A DNA stretch of 64,000 nucleotides, taken from Lampropedia hyalina DSM 16112. GTDB taxonomy: Bacteria; Pseudomonadota; Gammaproteobacteria; Burkholderiales; Burkholderiaceae_C. A model generated the notes under the pieces. The model saw only the letters and a program-made list of their open reading frames with translations, ran no database searches and was not told the origin of the DNA. Location of the stretch: assembly GCF_900129055.1 (NCBI RefSeq), contig NZ_FQUZ01000004.1, positions 1-64,000 of the forward strand. Direction: 5' to 3'. Both the position numbers and the translations under genes were made by a program. The stretch's first letter is position 1. Each line of letters starts with the position of its first letter. Positions 1 to 8,351 of this stretch are shown piece after piece.

Positions 1-305
1 GCAAAGTCCATCTTCAACTGCTCGGGCCGACGCTCGCAAATCAGCCGTTGGAGGTGCGCCTCTTGCTGGGCACTCAAGCTGCGCTGCTCGCCGACCTTGC
101 GCCCGCGTTGGCGCGGGGCCAGGGACTTTGCGCCACCGGTTTCGTAGCGTTCAATGGTGGTGCACACGGCCGAGTAGCTCAGGCCAATATCTCGACCAAT
201 TTGCCGTTTGTTGGTGCCACGTTTGAAGCTACGAATCACCTGCCGGCGACGTTCATGTTGCTCTGCCGGGCTGAGTCGGCGTGCGTCATCTTTGTCCATG
301 CTCAT
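1..305 (-). mobile_element. IS630-family transposase, N-terminal fragment cut by window edge
   Basis: The reverse strand starts at ATG 305 and stays open to the window edge, giving about 101 residues. The N-terminus has a helix-turn-helix of IS630/Tc1 type (RQIGRDIGLSYSAVCTTIER, about residues 34-53), then a linker with PRQRGRK and the segment LICERRPEQLKMDFA that precedes the catalytic DDE domain in this family. The catalytic part lies outside the window, so I cannot say whether the gene is intact. The terminal inverted repeat should lie just upstream of the start, within about 306-345, but only one end is present and it cannot be proved. The open frame on the other strand over the same bases is a shadow. 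Confidence 0.8.
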
Positions 306-723
306 AGGACAACGTGGATGACTATAAGTTCTTTTTATTTATGGCCCGGATCTATAAGCCCCTTGCAGGGCACCGGTGCAGTCTGTTGGTATGGATTCGA
401 GAATTCTGAAAACCAACATTTTGTAATTATATATTATTGATTTTTGAAGTAAGTTCCAGGAGCAGGGCTTGCAGGGCGATCGCCCTGATGGAGCCTGGCA
501 GATATCTCCACGCAGCATAAATATGTTGCAGTGCCGCAAACATCGGCCTGTCGATGGTGTAAAGTTCGGGGGTTTGTATTGATATTGTTTGCGAATGGTT
601 CGTATCCCGTATCAATACCTTGCGTGATCTGTCTGTGGTTGGGCGGGCATCTGCGTGACGCTGAAGAAGCCAAGCCGCCCCGGACTTTTTATGGCCATTT
701 CACACTTCAAAAAGGAAAGCATC
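306..723. other. Intergenic region between the IS fragment and the dehydrogenase gene
   Basis: This 418-bp gap holds no convincing gene. Its left part, to about 345, probably includes the IS630 end. From 400 to 460 it is AT-rich. At 576-618 there is a perfect 9-bp inverted repeat, listed separately. A purine-rich Shine-Dalgarno (AAAGGAAAG) lies just before the ATG at 724. Confidence 0.6.
576..618. promoter_or_regulatory. Inverted repeat, possible operator upstream of hbd
   Basis: GTATTGATA at 576-584 and TATCAATAC at 610-618 are exact reverse complements separated by 25 bp. The pair lies about 105-150 bp upstream of the dehydrogenase start. The spacing of roughly three helical turns would suit a repressor that binds two sites or a dimer bridging them, but no known operator is recognised. 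Confidence 0.35.
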
Positions 724-1572
724 ATGAGCATTCAAACAGTTGGAATTATCGGTGCAGGCACCATGGGCAATGGCATCGCCCAGGCGGTGGCCACTTCTGG
801 TTTGCAGGTCGTTTTGGTGGACATCTCTGATGCGGCCGTGCAAAAGGGCATTGCCACCGTGGCCGGCAGCCTCGATCGCCTCATCAAGAAAGAAAAAATC
901 ACCGAGGCCGACAAGCAGGCTGCACTGGGTCGCATCAAGGGCAGCACCGACTACGCTGACCTCAAGGCCGCCCAGCTGGTGATCGAAGCCGCCACCGAGA
1001 ACGAATCCCTGAAGGTCAAGATCCTGCAACAGGTCGATGCCATCGTGGGCGAAGAAACCATCATCGCCACCAACACTTCTTCCATCTCCATCACCAAGCT
1101 GGCCACCTCCATCAAGAAGCCCGAACAGTTCGTCGGCGTGCACTTCTTCAACCCTGTGCCCATGATGAAGCTGGTGGAAATCATCCGTGGCGTGCAGACC
1201 AGCGATGCCACCCACGATGCCGTCAAGGCTTTCGCACTGGTGCTGGGCAAGTCGCCGATTTCCGTCAAGAATGCCCCTGGCTTCGTGGTGAACCGCATTC
1301 TGGTTCCCATGATCAACGAAGCGTTCGTGGTACTGGCCGAAGGCACTGCCAGCCCGGAAGACATCGACGAAGGCATGAAGCTGGGCTGTAACCACCCGAT
1401 TGGCCCGCTGGCCCTGGCCGACCTGATTGGTCTGGACGTGTGTCTGGCCGTCATGGAGGTGTATCTGGAAGAGCTGGGCGACAGCAAGTACCGCCCCGCC
1501 TACCTGCTGCGTGAACTGGTGGCCGCTGGCCGCCTGGGCCGCAAGACCGGCCACGGCGTGTACAAGTATTGA
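724..1572 (+). CDS. hbd: 3-hydroxybutyryl-CoA dehydrogenase
   Basis: This 282-residue protein oxidises (S)-3-hydroxyacyl-CoA to 3-oxoacyl-CoA with NAD, in short-chain fatty acid, phenylacetate or polyhydroxyalkanoate metabolism. The N-terminal Rossmann motif GIIGAGTMGNGIA (from about residue 7) binds NAD. The catalytic histidine lies in VGVHFFNPVPMMKLVE (His about 140), and the C-terminal domain has KNAPGFVVNRILVPMINEA. The length matches single-domain Hbd/PaaH enzymes. The start at 724 is chosen over an in-frame ATG at 655 because a Shine-Dalgarno lies directly before it and the family begins just before the Rossmann strand. It is transcribed alone and a strong terminator follows. Whether it serves PHB, butyrate or aromatic catabolism cannot be told from the neighbours. 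Confidence 0.93.
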   Translation: MSIQTVGIIGAGTMGNGIAQAVATSGLQVVLVDISDAAVQKGIATVAGSLDRLIKKEKITEADKQAALGRIKGSTDYADLKAAQLVIEAATENESLKVKILQQVDAIVGEETIIATNTSSISITKLATSIKKPEQFVGVHFFNPVPMMKLVEIIRGVQTSDATHDAVKAFALVLGKSPISVKNAPGFVVNRILVPMINEAFVVLAEGTASPEDIDEGMKLGCNHPIGPLALADLIGLDVCLAVMEVYLEELGDSKYRPAYLLRELVAAGRLGRKTGHGVYKY

Positions 1573-1638
1573 GTCAAAAGGGATGGACAGGGCAGAATCG
1601 CACCATGCGTTCTGCCCTGCCAGCCTCTTTCCCATCGT

Positions 1639-1671
1639 CCCGCACGGCCTTGCGCCGTTCGGGATTTTTTT
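1639..1671 (+). terminator. Rho-independent terminator after hbd
   Basis: CCCGCACGGC (1639-1648) pairs with GCCGTTCGGG (1654-1663) with one mismatch around a 5-nt loop, followed by A and seven T. A second, longer hairpin without a T-run lies just upstream (CAGGGCAGAA 1588-1597 with TTCTGCCCTG 1610-1619). Confidence 0.85.
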
Positions 1672-1678
1672 ATGCCCC

Positions 1679-1709
1679 AGGGCGCATCATCCATGATGAC
1701 ACGCGCTAG
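1679..1709. repeat. Short repeat overlapping the nadE stop codon (copy 1)
   Basis: The bases ATGATGACACGCGCTAG at 1693-1709, preceded by GGGCG, recur almost exactly at 37776-37791. In both places the CTA of the repeat is the complement of the TAG stop of a minus-strand gene (nadE here, the TPR gene there). This copy is the less symmetrical of the two. Function unknown. Confidence 0.5.
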
Positions 1710-3418
1710 CCCCGGTAGCCGTTGGTGATCGGGTAACGCCAGTCCTTGCCGAAGCTGCGCACGCTCAGCCGGGGGCCGGGTGCGCCCTGGCGGCGTTTGT
1801 ATTCGTTCAGGCGCAACAGCCGCAGTACCTGCTGTACCTGCTCGGGCGCAAAGCCAGCCGCCACCAGCTCCTCGGCAGTGGCTTCCTGTTCCATGCGCAG
1901 GCGCAGCAGTTCGTCCAGTATTTCGTAGGGTGGCAGGCTGTCCTGGTCGGTTTGATCCGGGCGCAGTTCGGCACTGGGTGGGCGGGTGATGATGCGTTCG
2001 GGAATCGGGTTTTCCACGCCCCCGGCGAACGCATGTGCGTTGCGCCAGCGCGCCAGCTCAAACGCCCGTGTCTTGAACACATCCTTCAGAGGTGCGAAGC
2101 CACCGCACATGTCGCCATACAGGGTGCAGTAGCCCATGGCCAGTTCGCTCTTGTTGCCGGTGGTCAGCACCAGACTGCCCAGCTTGTTCGACAGGGCCAT
2201 CAGCAGAATGCCGCGCACCCGTGCCTGCATGTTCTCCTCGGTGGCATCGGCAGGGCGGTCGCCAAACAAGGGGCACAGGCTTTCCTGAAGGGTCTCGAAG
2301 GCGGGGGCAATGGCTATTTCGTCGTGCTGCACCTGCACGCGTTCGACCATTTCCTGCGCGTCCAGCAGGCTGATGGATGCGGTGTAGGGTGAGGGCATCA
2401 TCACGGTGCGCACCTGTTCGGCTCCCAGTGCATCCACGGCAATGGCCAGCACCAGGGCCGAATCCAGCCCGCCCGACAGCCCCAGCAGCACGTTGCGAAA
2501 GCCGTTTTTCTGCACATAGTCGCGCGTGGCCAGCACCAGTGCCTGCCACAGTTGCGCCAGCGGTTCGGCCAGCGGGGTGATGTCGCCCTGCCATTGCCGC
2601 TTGCCGGTGGAGGTGCGTTGCATTTGCAGGGGCCACAGCGTTTCGGCAAAACCAGCGGCGCGGCCTGCCAGCGTGCCATCGGCATTCAGCGCGAAGGAGT
2701 GTCCGTCGAACACCAGTTCGTCCTGTCCGCCCACCATGTGCGCGTACACCGCTGGCAGCCCGGTTTCCTGCACCCGCTGCTGTGCGATGCGTTCGCGCTG
2801 GGCGGGTTTGTCCAGCGCGAAGGGCGAAGCATTCAGAACCAGCAGCCAGTCGGCTCCGGCATCCCGTGCCTGCTGCGCGGCATCCGGCAGCCATGCATCT
2901 TCGCAGATCAGCAGTCCCATGCGAAGGCCGGCGATTTCCGTGACGCAGGCGCGGTGGTCGGCAGCGAAATAGCGTTTTTCATCGAATACGCCATAGTTGG
3001 GCAGGGCCTGTTTGCGATAGCGTGCCAGCACTTCTCCCTGGCGAATCACGCTGGCGGCATTCCAGATGGGGGGCGGGCTGGGGGCATCGGCTGCATCGGC
3101 ATTGGGAGCCGGGCATGTGCCTACCGCTTCCGGGTGGCCGATGACAAGGTGCAACCCCGGCCAGTCGCGGCTGGCTGCCACGATGCGATCCAGTGCGGCC
3201 GCGCCATCCAGTAAGAAATGCGGGCGCAGGTACAGGTCTTCGGCGGCGTAGCCACACAGAAAGAGTTCCGGGAACACCAGCAACTGGTGGCCGCGCTCCC
3301 AGGCCTGGTGGGCCGCTTCGATGGCCCGGTCGGCATTGCCCTGCCAGTCTCCCACCATGGGATTGAGCTGGGCGACACAAAGAGAAAAATCCGCAGCGGG
3401 TGGGGTAGAGGCGGTCAT
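1706..3418 (-). CDS. nadE: Glutamine-dependent NAD+ synthetase
   Basis: This 570-residue cytoplasmic enzyme amidates nicotinate adenine dinucleotide with ATP and glutamine, the last step of NAD synthesis. The N-terminal half is a nitrilase-type glutaminase with the expected triad: Glu51 in LVFPELFLCGY, Lys136 in YRKQALPNYGVFDEKRYF and Cys172 in GLLICEDAW. The C-terminal half is an ATP pyrophosphatase domain with the P-loop LGLSGGLDSALV at about residue 310, and the family C-terminus is present. Two-domain architecture and length are normal. It appears to be a single-gene unit, convergent with hbd, and its TAG stop lies in a short repeated motif. The ATG at 3418 puts the nitrilase domain at the usual distance from the N-terminus. 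Confidence 0.96.
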   Translation of the reverse strand: MTASTPPAADFSLCVAQLNPMVGDWQGNADRAIEAAHQAWERGHQLLVFPELFLCGYAAEDLYLRPHFLLDGAAALDRIVAASRDWPGLHLVIGHPEAVGTCPAPNADAADAPSPPPIWNAASVIRQGEVLARYRKQALPNYGVFDEKRYFAADHRACVTEIAGLRMGLLICEDAWLPDAAQQARDAGADWLLVLNASPFALDKPAQRERIAQQRVQETGLPAVYAHMVGGQDELVFDGHSFALNADGTLAGRAAGFAETLWPLQMQRTSTGKRQWQGDITPLAEPLAQLWQALVLATRDYVQKNGFRNVLLGLSGGLDSALVLAIAVDALGAEQVRTVMMPSPYTASISLLDAQEMVERVQVQHDEIAIAPAFETLQESLCPLFGDRPADATEENMQARVRGILLMALSNKLGSLVLTTGNKSELAMGYCTLYGDMCGGFAPLKDVFKTRAFELARWRNAHAFAGGVENPIPERIITRPPSAELRPDQTDQDSLPPYEILDELLRLRMEQEATAEELVAAGFAPEQVQQVLRLLRLNEYKRRQGAPGPRLSVRSFGKDWRYPITNGYRG

Positions 3419-3629
3419 GGTAGTCAGTGGCTGAAAAACAGGAGGCCATTATCGCGCCGGGACTGCCCTGCCGCGCGCTTCTTTCCCCGTTCGGTGCCAC
3501 TGCCCGGCACACAGGGCTGGTATGATGCGGGCTTGCCAAAAAGGCAAGGGTGGGTGACACAGCGTGGCATGTGTCCACCGCCTCCATGAGGGAACACACG
3601 GTTTTTGCCGCTGTCGTCTTCTCCATTCT

Positions 3630-3706
3630 CTGCCAGTAGCTCATCCGGATAGAGCAACTGCCTTCTAAGCAGTAGGTAGCAGGTTCGAGTCCTGCCTGGC
3701 AGGCCA
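3630..3706 (+). tRNA. tRNA-Arg (anticodon UCU)
   Basis: A full cloverleaf can be drawn. The acceptor stem CTGCCAG pairs with CTGGCAG. The D-arm begins GCTC and closes with GAGC. The anticodon stem ACTGC/GCAGT has loop CTTCTAA with anticodon TCT. The T-arm is GCAGG-TTCGAGT-CCTGC. The discriminator is G and CCA is encoded. It decodes AGA and AGG, which are rare in this GC-rich genome. A TATGAT hexamer at 3523-3528 may be its -10 box. Confidence 0.97.
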
Positions 3707-3726
3707 CATTCCCTGATAACACGTTC

Positions 3727-4428
3727 TTAGAACGTCCGCAAGCCGGGCATGTCCAGTATCCGCAGGCTGCCGTAGCGGGTTTCCACCAGTCCCTGTCGCA
3801 CCAGATAGACCAATGCCTCGTTCACCCGCTGGCGGGACAGTCCGACCACGTCTGCCAGTTCCTGTTGTGTGATGCGCAGGCTTTCTCCCACGCCCGGTGC
3901 GAGTATGGGGTTGAACAGGGCCAGCAGGGTGCGGGCCACGCGCACTTCCGGGTTGGATATTCGGTCGGTTTCCCGGCTGGCAAAAAACTGCCCGACCCGT
4001 TCATTGAGCTGGTACATGATGATGCGGTTGAACTCGATCGAGTTGTCCACCAGCCAGTGGAACTGCTCCAGTGGCAGGGCCGCCACGATGCTGCGGCGCA
4101 GGGCGCGAACGTCGTAGCGGTAGCACTCGCGCTTGAGTGCCGTGCCTTCGCCGAACCAGCTTCCGGGGGGCACGCCCATGTAGGTGATGGTGCTGCCATC
4201 GCTGTGTTCGTTGCTGACTTTCAGCAGGCCGTCCACCAGTCCGAGCCAGTAGCGTACGCGACGGCCTTCGCGGCAGATGTAGTCTCCGTTCAGGGCCTCG
4301 CCGACTTCCAGGGATTCCTGTATCACCTGCCGGTCTGATGGCTTGAGCGTGCGCAGCCACGGGATGCTGTCGAGTTCCTCGACCGTGGGACTGCGACGGG
4401 TCTTGAACAGGTTGGCTGGGCCGGGCAT
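3727..4428 (-). CDS. Crp/Fnr-family transcriptional regulator
   Basis: This 233-residue regulator has an N-terminal cyclic-nucleotide-binding-like beta-roll (about residues 25-145, with YICREGRRVRYWLGLVDGLL and GSWFGEGTALKRE) and a C-terminal winged helix with ITQQELADVVGLSRQRVNEA typical of Crp/Fnr. I see no Fnr-type cysteine cluster at the N-terminus and no clear cAMP phosphate-binding RxS motif, so the ligand is unknown. The start at 4428 is preferred over 4572 because AGGAG lies ten bases upstream and the extra N-terminus has no domain character. It is divergent from the acyl-CoA ligase/liv operon across a 225-bp gap, so it is the obvious candidate regulator of that operon. That link is inferred from position only. 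Confidence 0.88.
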   Translation of the reverse strand: MPGPANLFKTRRSPTVEELDSIPWLRTLKPSDRQVIQESLEVGEALNGDYICREGRRVRYWLGLVDGLLKVSNEHSDGSTITYMGVPPGSWFGEGTALKRECYRYDVRALRRSIVAALPLEQFHWLVDNSIEFNRIIMYQLNERVGQFFASRETDRISNPEVRVARTLLALFNPILAPGVGESLRITQQELADVVGLSRQRVNEALVYLVRQGLVETRYGSLRILDMPGLRTF

Positions 4429-4532
4429 GTGGACGTTTCTCCTGAGGGGCGAATCACCCCCGGATTCTGTCTGTGCGATACCTTTTTCGTGGTTTCTTGC
4501 GGCGGAGTCTGGTTTTTTTGTGGGTCTTTCGA

Positions 4533-4558
4533 GGGAAATACCTAGAAAGGGAATACCC
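4533..4558. promoter_or_regulatory. Direct repeat in the divergent intergenic region, possible operator
   Basis: GGGAAATACC and GGGAATACCC occur as near-direct repeats in the gap between the Crp/Fnr gene and the acyl-CoA ligase gene. They could be binding sites of the divergent regulator. No defined -35/-10 pair was found. Confidence 0.3.
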
Positions 4559-4653
4559 CGGATTGTCGCCATAAAGACAAAAAAACGTCAAAGCAACCCA
4601 TACCATCTGAACCCAAGGGGCGGCTTGGCCTTCCCACAAAAAAAGGAGACGGT

Positions 4654-6591
4654 ATGGAGACAACTTTTCCGCGCCTGCTGTTGCAGCACGCGCAGCAACG
4701 CCCGCATGCCCCTGCCTTGCGCGAGAAAGAGTATGGCATCTGGCAAACCTGGGACTGGAGCAAGGTGGCACGCGATGTCCGTCACCTGGCCTGCGGGCTG
4801 GCGGCACTGGGTTTGCAGCAGGGGCAGAACCTCGCACTGGTGGGCGGCAACAGGCCGTTTCTGTACATGGGGTTTCTGGCCGCACAAAGTCTGAGGGCCG
4901 TGCCGGTTCCGATGTACCAGGATGCGGTGGCCTCGGAAATGGGCTATGTGGTGGCCGATTCCGATGTGCATATCGTCTTTGCCGAAGATCAGGAACAGGT
5001 GGACAAGCTGCTGGAGATTCGGGAGTCCAATCCGAATGTGCAGCATATTGTGTACGACGATCCGCGCGGCATGCGTGGCTACGACCAGCCGTGCCTGCTC
5101 AGTGTGCGCGAGCTGATGGCACTGGGCGAGCGTTGGAACCAGGAGCATCCGGGTGTGTACGACCAGTGGGTCAGGGAGGGCCAGCCCGATGATGTGTCCG
5201 TCATCCTCTACACCTCGGGCACCACCGGCAAGCCCAAGGGGGTGTGCCAGACGCACCGCAGTTTCTCCAGTGCCGCCGAAGGGGGCGTGAAGGTCGATGG
5301 TCTGAGCGGCAGCGACAATGTGATTTCCTATCTGCCACCGGCCTGGGTGGGCGATCATTTGTTCTCGATTGCGCAGTGGCTGGTGGCGGGGTTCACGATC
5401 AATTGCCCGGAGTCCAGCGAGACGGTGCAGATCGACTTGCAGGAAATCGGCCCGACGTATTATTTTGCGCCGCCGCGTGTCTTCGAGGGGTTGCTGACTT
5501 CGGTATCGATTCGCATGGAGGATGCCTCCGGCCTCAAACGCTGGCTCTACAACCGCTCGATGGAACTGGCGCGGCGTTGCGGGGCGGACATCATGGATGG
5601 CCGGTCGGTGGCTTTTCTCGACCGCATCCAGTACGCGCTGGGCAATGTGCTGATCTATGGGCCATTGCGCAATGTGATGGGCTTTTCGCGCATCCGCGTG
5701 GCCTACACGGCGGGGGCTGCCATCGGGCCGGAACTGTTCAAGTTCTACCGCTCCATCGGCATCAATCTCAAGCAGCTTTACGGGCAGACGGAAACCTGTG
5801 CCTATGTATGCCTGCAACAGAATGGCCGCGTCAAGCTCAACACGGTAGGGGAGGCAGCACCGGGCATTGAGCTGAAGATTGCCGACAACGGCGAAGTGCT
5901 GGTCAAGGGCGTGTCGGTGCTCAAGGAATACTACAAGCGGCCCGATGCCACCGCCGAAGTCATCAATGCCGATGGGTGGTTCCTGACCGGTGATGCCGGT
6001 GTGATCGACCACGATGGCCAGTTGCGCATCATCGACCGCGCCAAGGATGTGGGCAAGCTCAACAACGGGGCCATGTTCGCGCCCAACTACATCGAGAACA
6101 AGCTCAAGTTCTTCCCGCAGATCAAGGAAGCGGTGTGCTTTGGCCACAACCGCGACGAGGTGACGGCCTTCATCAACATCGACTATGAGGCGGTGGGCAA
6201 CTGGGCCGAGAAGCGCAACCTGCCGTATGGCGGGTATGTCGATCTGGCGGGCAAGCCGCCGGTGCTGGAGATGATTGCCGAGTGCGTGACGCAGATCAAC
6301 CGCGACCTGGCGGGCGAGGAAGGCATGGAGGACATGCAGGTGCGGCGGTTTCTGGTGCTGCACAAGGAGCTGGACCCGGATGACGACGAGCTGACCCGCA
6401 CCCGCAAGGTGCGCCGCAATTTCGTGGCGGAGAAGTACGCGGTGCTGATCGACGCGCTTCATGGCGGCAAGCACGAGCAGTTCATCGAGACGCTGGTGAA
6501 GTTCGAGGACGGGCGCACCGGATCGGTCAGTGCCACGTTGAAGATTCTGGAAGCCAAGACCTTCCCCGCAGCGGCAAGAAAGGCGGCATGA
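4654..6591 (+). CDS. AMP-dependent acyl-CoA synthetase (long-chain FadD-like)
   Basis: This 645-residue enzyme of the ANL superfamily would activate a carboxylic acid to its CoA thioester through an acyl-adenylate. The AMP-binding P-loop VILYTSGTTGKPKGVCQTHR is at about residues 183-202, the YGQTET motif follows near residue 376, and the C-terminal hinge region begins with GWFLTGDAGVIDHDGQLRIIDRAKD. A Shine-Dalgarno AAAAGGAGA precedes the ATG. The stop is followed after one base by livG, so it is the first gene of a tight operon with an ABC transporter. The FadD15/long-chain type is likely from length and from YFAPPRVFEGLLTSVSIRMED, but the substrate cannot be read from the sequence. Confidence 0.9.
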   Translation: METTFPRLLLQHAQQRPHAPALREKEYGIWQTWDWSKVARDVRHLACGLAALGLQQGQNLALVGGNRPFLYMGFLAAQSLRAVPVPMYQDAVASEMGYVVADSDVHIVFAEDQEQVDKLLEIRESNPNVQHIVYDDPRGMRGYDQPCLLSVRELMALGERWNQEHPGVYDQWVREGQPDDVSVILYTSGTTGKPKGVCQTHRSFSSAAEGGVKVDGLSGSDNVISYLPPAWVGDHLFSIAQWLVAGFTINCPESSETVQIDLQEIGPTYYFAPPRVFEGLLTSVSIRMEDASGLKRWLYNRSMELARRCGADIMDGRSVAFLDRIQYALGNVLIYGPLRNVMGFSRIRVAYTAGAAIGPELFKFYRSIGINLKQLYGQTETCAYVCLQQNGRVKLNTVGEAAPGIELKIADNGEVLVKGVSVLKEYYKRPDATAEVINADGWFLTGDAGVIDHDGQLRIIDRAKDVGKLNNGAMFAPNYIENKLKFFPQIKEAVCFGHNRDEVTAFINIDYEAVGNWAEKRNLPYGGYVDLAGKPPVLEMIAECVTQINRDLAGEEGMEDMQVRRFLVLHKELDPDDDELTRTRKVRRNFVAEKYAVLIDALHGGKHEQFIETLVKFEDGRTGSVSATLKILEAKTFPAAARKAA

Positions 6592-6592
6592 G

Positions 6593-7378
6593 ATGAGCAC
6601 AAGAAAAACCGGCGAGGTCATCCTCGACATCCAGAACATCAGCCTGCGATTCGGTGGTGTCAAGGCCCTGACGGATATTTCCTTCAATGTGAAGGAGCAC
6701 GAAATCCGCTCCATCATCGGCCCCAATGGCGCGGGCAAAAGCTCCATGCTCAACTGCATCAATGGCGTTTATACGCCTTCCGAAGGCAGCATCACGTTTC
6801 GCGGCAAGACGTTCTCGCACATGAATTCCCGGCAGGTTGCGGAAATGGGCGTGGCGCGCACCTTCCAGAACCTGGCCCTGTTCAAGGGCATGAGCGTGAT
6901 CGACAACATCATGTCGGGGCGCAACCTGAAGATCAAAAGCAACATTCTCTTGCAGGCTTTGCGCATCGGTCCGGCCGAGCGCGAGGAAACCCGGCACCGC
7001 GAATTCGTCGAGAAGATCATCGACTTCCTGGAGATTCAGGCATTCCGCAAGACCCCGGTGGGGCAGTTGCCCTACGGCCTGCAAAAGCGCGTGGACCTGG
7101 GGCGGGCACTGGCCATGGAGCCGCAGGTGTTGCTGCTGGACGAGCCGATGGCGGGCATGAACCTGGAGGAAAAGCAGGACATGAGCCGCTTCATCATCGA
7201 CGTGAACGAGGAGTTCGGCACCACCATCGTGCTGATCGAACACGACATGGGCGTGGTGATGGATATTTCCGATCGCGTGGTGGTGCTGGACTACGGCAAG
7301 AAGATCGGTGATGGCCCGCCGCACGAGGTGCGCGACAACGAGGAAGTGATCCGGGCCTATCTGGGCGCGGGGCATTGA
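6593..7378 (+). CDS. livG: Branched-chain amino acid-type ABC transporter ATP-binding protein LivG
   Basis: This 261-residue cytoplasmic ATPase has Walker A GPNGAGKSSMLN (about residues 42-53), a degenerate signature YGLQKRVDLGRALA typical of LivG proteins, Walker B VLLLDEPMAGMN and the switch histidine in IEHDM. The LivG-type C-terminal extension (GKKIGDGPPHEVRDNEEVIRAYLG) is present. It begins one base after the ligase stop and 19 bp before livH. It would work with LivF as a heterodimer driving LivHM. In this operon type the cargo is often not an amino acid but an organic or aromatic acid, which the two flanking CoA ligases support here by inference. Confidence 0.93.
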   Translation: MSTRKTGEVILDIQNISLRFGGVKALTDISFNVKEHEIRSIIGPNGAGKSSMLNCINGVYTPSEGSITFRGKTFSHMNSRQVAEMGVARTFQNLALFKGMSVIDNIMSGRNLKIKSNILLQALRIGPAEREETRHREFVEKIIDFLEIQAFRKTPVGQLPYGLQKRVDLGRALAMEPQVLLLDEPMAGMNLEEKQDMSRFIIDVNEEFGTTIVLIEHDMGVVMDISDRVVVLDYGKKIGDGPPHEVRDNEEVIRAYLGAGH

Positions 7379-7397
7379 CAGAAAACGGAGACGCAAC

Positions 7398-8327
7398 ATG
7401 GCATTTTTTCTGGAAACCCTGTTCGGCGGCCTGATGACGGGCATGCTGTATTCGCTGGTGGCACTGGGCTTTGTGCTGATTTTCAAGGCATCGGGCGTGT
7501 TCAATTTCGCGCAAGGCGCGATGGTGCTGTTCGCCGCGCTGGCGATGGCCCGCTTTGCCGAGTGGATTCCCGGCTGGCTGGGCTTCGACAACCGCATCGT
7601 CGCCAATGTGCTGGCGTTTGCAGTGGCCGCGCTGTGCATGTTCGCGGTGGCCTGGCTGATCGAGAAGCTGGTGCTGCGCCACCTGGTCAATCAGGAGGCG
7701 GCCACGCTGCTGATGGCCACGCTGGGCATCACCTACTTCCTGGATGGCCTGGGCCAGACCATCTTCGGCAGCAATGTGTACAGCATCGACATCGGCATGC
7801 CCAAGGACCCGGTGTTCATGATGGAGTCCGTGTTCGATGGCGGCGTGATGATCAACAAGGAAGACCTGATTGCGGCGGTGATCGCTGCCGCGCTGGTGGC
7901 CTTGCTGACGCTGTTCTTCCAGAAGACCGGCACGGGCCGTGCGTTGCGCGCCGTGGCCGATGACCACCAGGCTGCACAGTCGGTGGGCATTCCGCTCAGC
8001 CGCATCTGGGTGATCGTCTGGTGCGTGGCGGGCGTGGTGGCACTGGTGGCCGGGATGATCTGGGGCAGCAAGCTGGGTGTGCAGTTCTCGCTGACGACGG
8101 TAGCCCTGCGTGCCCTGCCGGTGGTGATTCTGGGGGGGCTGACCTCGGTGCCCGGTGCCATCATCGGCGGCCTCATCATCGGCGTGGGCGAGAAGCTCTC
8201 GGAAGTGTATCTCGGCCCGTATGTGGGCGGTGGCATCGAAATCTGGTTTGCCTATGTGCTGGCACTGGTGTTCCTGCTGTTCCGGCCGCAGGGCCTGTTT
8301 GGCGAAAAAATCATTGATCGCGTCTGA
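7398..8327 (+). CDS. livH: Branched-chain-type ABC transporter permease LivH
   Basis: This 309-residue inner-membrane permease has about eight hydrophobic segments. The N-terminus GGLMTGMLYSLVALGFVLIF and the motif FNFAQGAMVLFAAL are hallmarks of LivH. The cytoplasmic coupling loop carries RALRAVADDHQAAQSVGIPL, where the EAA-like sequence meets the ATPase. The C-terminal part has GGLTSVPGAIIGGLIIGVGE. A GGAGACGC Shine-Dalgarno precedes the ATG. It lies between livG and livM with short gaps, in normal operon order. Confidence 0.93.
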   Translation: MAFFLETLFGGLMTGMLYSLVALGFVLIFKASGVFNFAQGAMVLFAALAMARFAEWIPGWLGFDNRIVANVLAFAVAALCMFAVAWLIEKLVLRHLVNQEAATLLMATLGITYFLDGLGQTIFGSNVYSIDIGMPKDPVFMMESVFDGGVMINKEDLIAAVIAAALVALLTLFFQKTGTGRALRAVADDHQAAQSVGIPLSRIWVIVWCVAGVVALVAGMIWGSKLGVQFSLTTVALRALPVVILGGLTSVPGAIIGGLIIGVGEKLSEVYLGPYVGGGIEIWFAYVLALVFLLFRPQGLFGEKIIDRV

Positions 8328-8351
8328 CCGCTGGATTAAGGAGACATCGAT

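Noticed and set aside
48-440. Plus-strand open frame of 130 codons at the left edge
   Set aside because: It is antisense to the IS630 transposase frame, which has a recognisable helix-turn-helix; the plus-strand product has no domain.
4588-6762. Long minus-strand frame of 724 codons under the acyl-CoA ligase gene
   Set aside because: It is antisense to a gene with clear ANL motifs; long shadow frames are common in this GC-rich DNA. The long antisense frames at 7194-9104, 9303-10922 and 10807-12348 are rejected for the same reason.
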